From Lachnospiraceae bacterium (lineage in GTDB: Bacteria; Bacillota; Clostridia; Lachnospirales; Lachnospiraceae), in the NCBI GenBank assembly GCA_017634975.1, contig JAGBMJ010000025.1:62001-126000 (forward strand): DNA of 64,000 nucleotides, written 5' to 3'. The notes under the pieces were generated by a model that searched no databases, was not told the DNA's origin, and saw only the letters and a program-made list of their open reading frames with translations. Positions 62,101-64,000 of this stretch are shown here, in pieces (positions within the stretch are counted from its first letter, which is position 1; each line of letters starts with the position of its first letter). The position numbers and the translations under genes were made by a program.

Positions 62101-64000
62101 TGTGGCCGGGAGCGATAAGAAAAAAAAGACAGAGTATCCGGGCTGGATGGATATTGCGATACTCCTGGATGTGTTATCTGTATATATCGGAAGTCTCGGA
62201 GAAGCATCCGGTGCATTTACCACCTATGTATTTGCATTTAATGTGCCGCTCTTTTTCTTTCTGATGGGCTGCCGGTGCAAGTATTCCGAAACAGATAAGC
62301 TGTCATGGCACTATATCGTAAAGCAGATCAGGACGCTGCTGCTGCCGATGTGGGTCCTGACGGCAGTGGTGACGGGACTGCATTATTTCCTGCTGGCGGC
62401 ACCGAAAGAAAGTATCCCGATGCTGCTTCTCGTTATGGCAAAGGGAGATATCCGGAACGAACCGATCAGTGGTGCTTCCTGGCTCATCTCCTGCCTGTTT
62501 GTGATGGACCTTCTGTTCCGTCTGCTTCTGCTTCTGAAGAAGCGATGGGCGGTTCTGTTGAGCAGTGTTGTGTTATATGCAATGACGCTGCTGCTATTCC
62601 CTGCGGCACCCAGGGTGGCGCCTACATGGATCTATAATGCAGACAGCGCGATCCATTATGTGCTGTTTTATACGGCGGGGTATTTTCTGGTACCGTATAT
62701 CACGACATTGTTTGCGATGGACCGGCCGAAAAAAAAGATGGCTGTGATCGTCAGTTTTTGCGGAGCATGTGTGGTTTCGGCGGTCTTTTTCCTCTATCCG
62801 AAGGAAGTATACGGGATCTTTTCCGGGGGAGATCTGTTCTGGGAACTGGGATGCTTTCTCCTGATCCCAGCGATCCTGTCGTGGGTGCTCCTTTGTCTGG
62901 CACGGTTTGCCGATCGATGGAAACTGCCGGCAAAGGCCGGAAAAGAATATGTTTTGCTGCTCTGCAATGAGCAGGTATTTGCGGTGCTGGTTGCGGCACT
63001 CTATGTTTCCGGTATCGTTCTGCCGCTGCACGGTGTGGTGTATGCTGCGATCCGTATCGTGCTTGCATGTCTTGTGTTTATTCCGGTTGAAAAGCAGATC
63101 GCGAGAGCGGTGAAGTTTCTGATCTTCGGGACGGCCGGCTATACACCGATTTCCGAACGCAGTGTTTACGCAGGACAGGACAGGATCGTGCTGGCCGTGG
63201 TATCCTGCATTTTTATCGGACTGGTCTGGTTCCTGCATATGCCGATGCAGATCATTTCAGATGATGCGATCAATGTGGAATACATGAAAGAGGTTGGCGG
63301 CCTGTTTGAAAATATCTATTACCGGTATATGTCCAACGGAAAATGTCTGACAGACGGTCTGGCGGCAACGGTATCGTATATGATACCTTTTACTCTGTGG
63401 AAGGTGCTGGATACGATGTTGTACGGCGTGCTCCTTTATCTGATCTGGGATCTGTTTACGGACAGATCGGCGCGGATGATGATCGTCTGCGGGGTAGCGG
63501 TATTGCTCTTTCCGTTCAGTACCTATCTCAGTTCCGCAGGATTCATCGCCACTACGACCAATTACGTATATACGTTCCTTGGGATCCTTTTCGGGGCGGC
63601 TCCGCTGATTAAGATGTGCCGCGGAAGAAAGGCCGGTATCTTCTCCTATCTGTTTGCATTCGCGGGACTGGTCTATGCGGAGAATCAGGATCAGACGGCG
63701 GCGATCGCGATCGGTCTGTTCCTGATGTTCGGAGGCTATTATCTGGTCCGGTGGCTGCGGGGGCATAAAGAGGAAGATAAAAGACTGGTATCGCAGAGTT
63801 TCCGTTTTCTTGTGATCGCAGTGCTCATTTATCTGTGGATGTTTTATATGCCGGGGCATATTTTCCGGATGACCAATGACTGGGAGATGGATAACTATCT
63901 GCCGCAGTTCCGTGACTGGACACTTTCCTATAAGCTGTACAGAGGAATGGCGACGACGTTTGCGAATCTTTTCTTTCTGCAGCCGACGGTTTATGTGATC
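62093..64000 (+). CDS. Acyltransferase-3-like domain fused to a DUF6056-like domain, partial
   Basis: From GTG 62093 (GAGGT upstream) the frame stays open for 636 codons to the window end. Residues about 18-345 look like an acyltransferase-3 bundle (WMDIAILLDVLSVYIGSLGE; VPLFFFLMGCRCK; GASWLISCLFVMDLLF), but the catalytic Gly-His is missing: the site reads VLSVYIGS. Residues about 365-636 repeat the DUF6056-like pattern of the previous gene (MPMQIISDDAINVEYM; KCLTDGLAA; YAENQDQTAAIAIG; RGMATTFANLFFLQPTV). It is thus a two-domain membrane fusion of about twenty segments so far. The C-terminus is outside the window. Confidence 0.75.
   Translation, partial: MSSVAGSDKKKKTEYPGWMDIAILLDVLSVYIGSLGEASGAFTTYVFAFNVPLFFFLMGCRCKYSETDKLSWHYIVKQIRTLLLPMWVLTAVVTGLHYFLLAAPKESIPMLLLVMAKGDIRNEPISGASWLISCLFVMDLLFRLLLLLKKRWAVLLSSVVLYAMTLLLFPAAPRVAPTWIYNADSAIHYVLFYTAGYFLVPYITTLFAMDRPKKKMAVIVSFCGACVVSAVFFLYPKEVYGIFSGGDLFWELGCFLLIPAILSWVLLCLARFADRWKLPAKAGKEYVLLLCNEQVFAVLVAALYVSGIVLPLHGVVYAAIRIVLACLVFIPVEKQIARAVKFLIFGTAGYTPISERSVYAGQDRIVLAVVSCIFIGLVWFLHMPMQIISDDAINVEYMKEVGGLFENIYYRYMSNGKCLTDGLAATVSYMIPFTLWKVLDTMLYGVLLYLIWDLFTDRSARMMIVCGVAVLLFPFSTYLSSAGFIATTTNYVYTFLGILFGAAPLIKMCRGRKAGIFSYLFAFAGLVYAENQDQTAAIAIGLFLMFGGYYLVRWLRGHKEEDKRLVSQSFRFLVIAVLIYLWMFYMPGHIFRMTNDWEMDNYLPQFRDWTLSYKLYRGMATTFANLFFLQPTVYVI

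Overview
The window looks like chromosomal DNA from a strictly anaerobic, low-to-mid GC Gram-positive of the Clostridia, most likely a member of the Lachnospiraceae. The grounds are pyruvate formate-lyase with its activase and a clostridial 2[4Fe-4S] ferredoxin, many HD-GYP/EAL proteins, DUF6465 and VanW proteins, CIRCE-controlled hrcA, AGGAGG ribosome sites and consensus TTGACA/TATAAT promoters. There is no intact prophage, IS element or CRISPR array. Dispersed palindromic repeats occur, with a phage-type KilA-N remnant near 16.4 kb and an AT-rich foreign-looking patch at 43.9-45.0 kb.

Layout: 0-4.7 kb holds the start of a clostripain-like peptidase (minus strand) and an operon of a CDP-glycerol-transferase-like protein, XpaC and TelA. 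4.7-10.8 kb holds an EAL phosphodiesterase, tRNA-Ala(CGC), an HtrA-like protein that has lost its catalytic residues, YhaM and an RNA uracil-methyltransferase. 10.8-16.5 kb is accessory: a structured repeat, a perfect palindrome, an AAA/DUF4143 ATPase, a deaminase, a GNAT, an AraC-GyrI regulator and DinB-like genes. 16.5-28 kb is a signalling block: a membrane HD-GYP, a soluble chemoreceptor fused to a sugar-binding fold, a methionine-sulfoxide reductase, a 1273-aa tandem HD-GYP protein, its divergently transcribed single-copy paralogue and a lone receiver domain.

28.2-33.9 kb is the most interesting part. Pyruvate formate-lyase is encoded in pieces. A 684-aa protein carries the whole catalytic core with the Cys-Cys pair but ends before the glycyl radical domain. 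That domain is a separate 81-aa gene carrying RVSGYAV. Between them is a 72-aa gene that resembles the first half of the radical domain but ends in a Cys-rich tail. A membrane protein, pflA (own promoter) and a ferredoxin follow. The core cannot work alone, so the enzyme should be assembled from separate chains, with the third small protein a candidate regulator or adaptor.

33.9-52.3 kb holds nth, an SCP2 protein with a histone-H1-like tail, a DUF1858 redox protein, anchored hypothetical proteins, a PfkB-like protein, VanW, an Lrp/aminotransferase pair, a truncated CHAT/C80-like fragment with a putative membrane partner, a second aminotransferase, UppP, a small Sm-like protein, a DUF6465 protein, hrcA and a large secreted LRR/SLH protein. 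52.3-64 kb is a surface-polysaccharide cluster: Wzm/Wzt-type ABC exporter, methyltransferase, double GT2, three acyltransferase-3 proteins, a DUF6056-like protein and, running off the end, an acyltransferase-like/DUF6056-like fusion.
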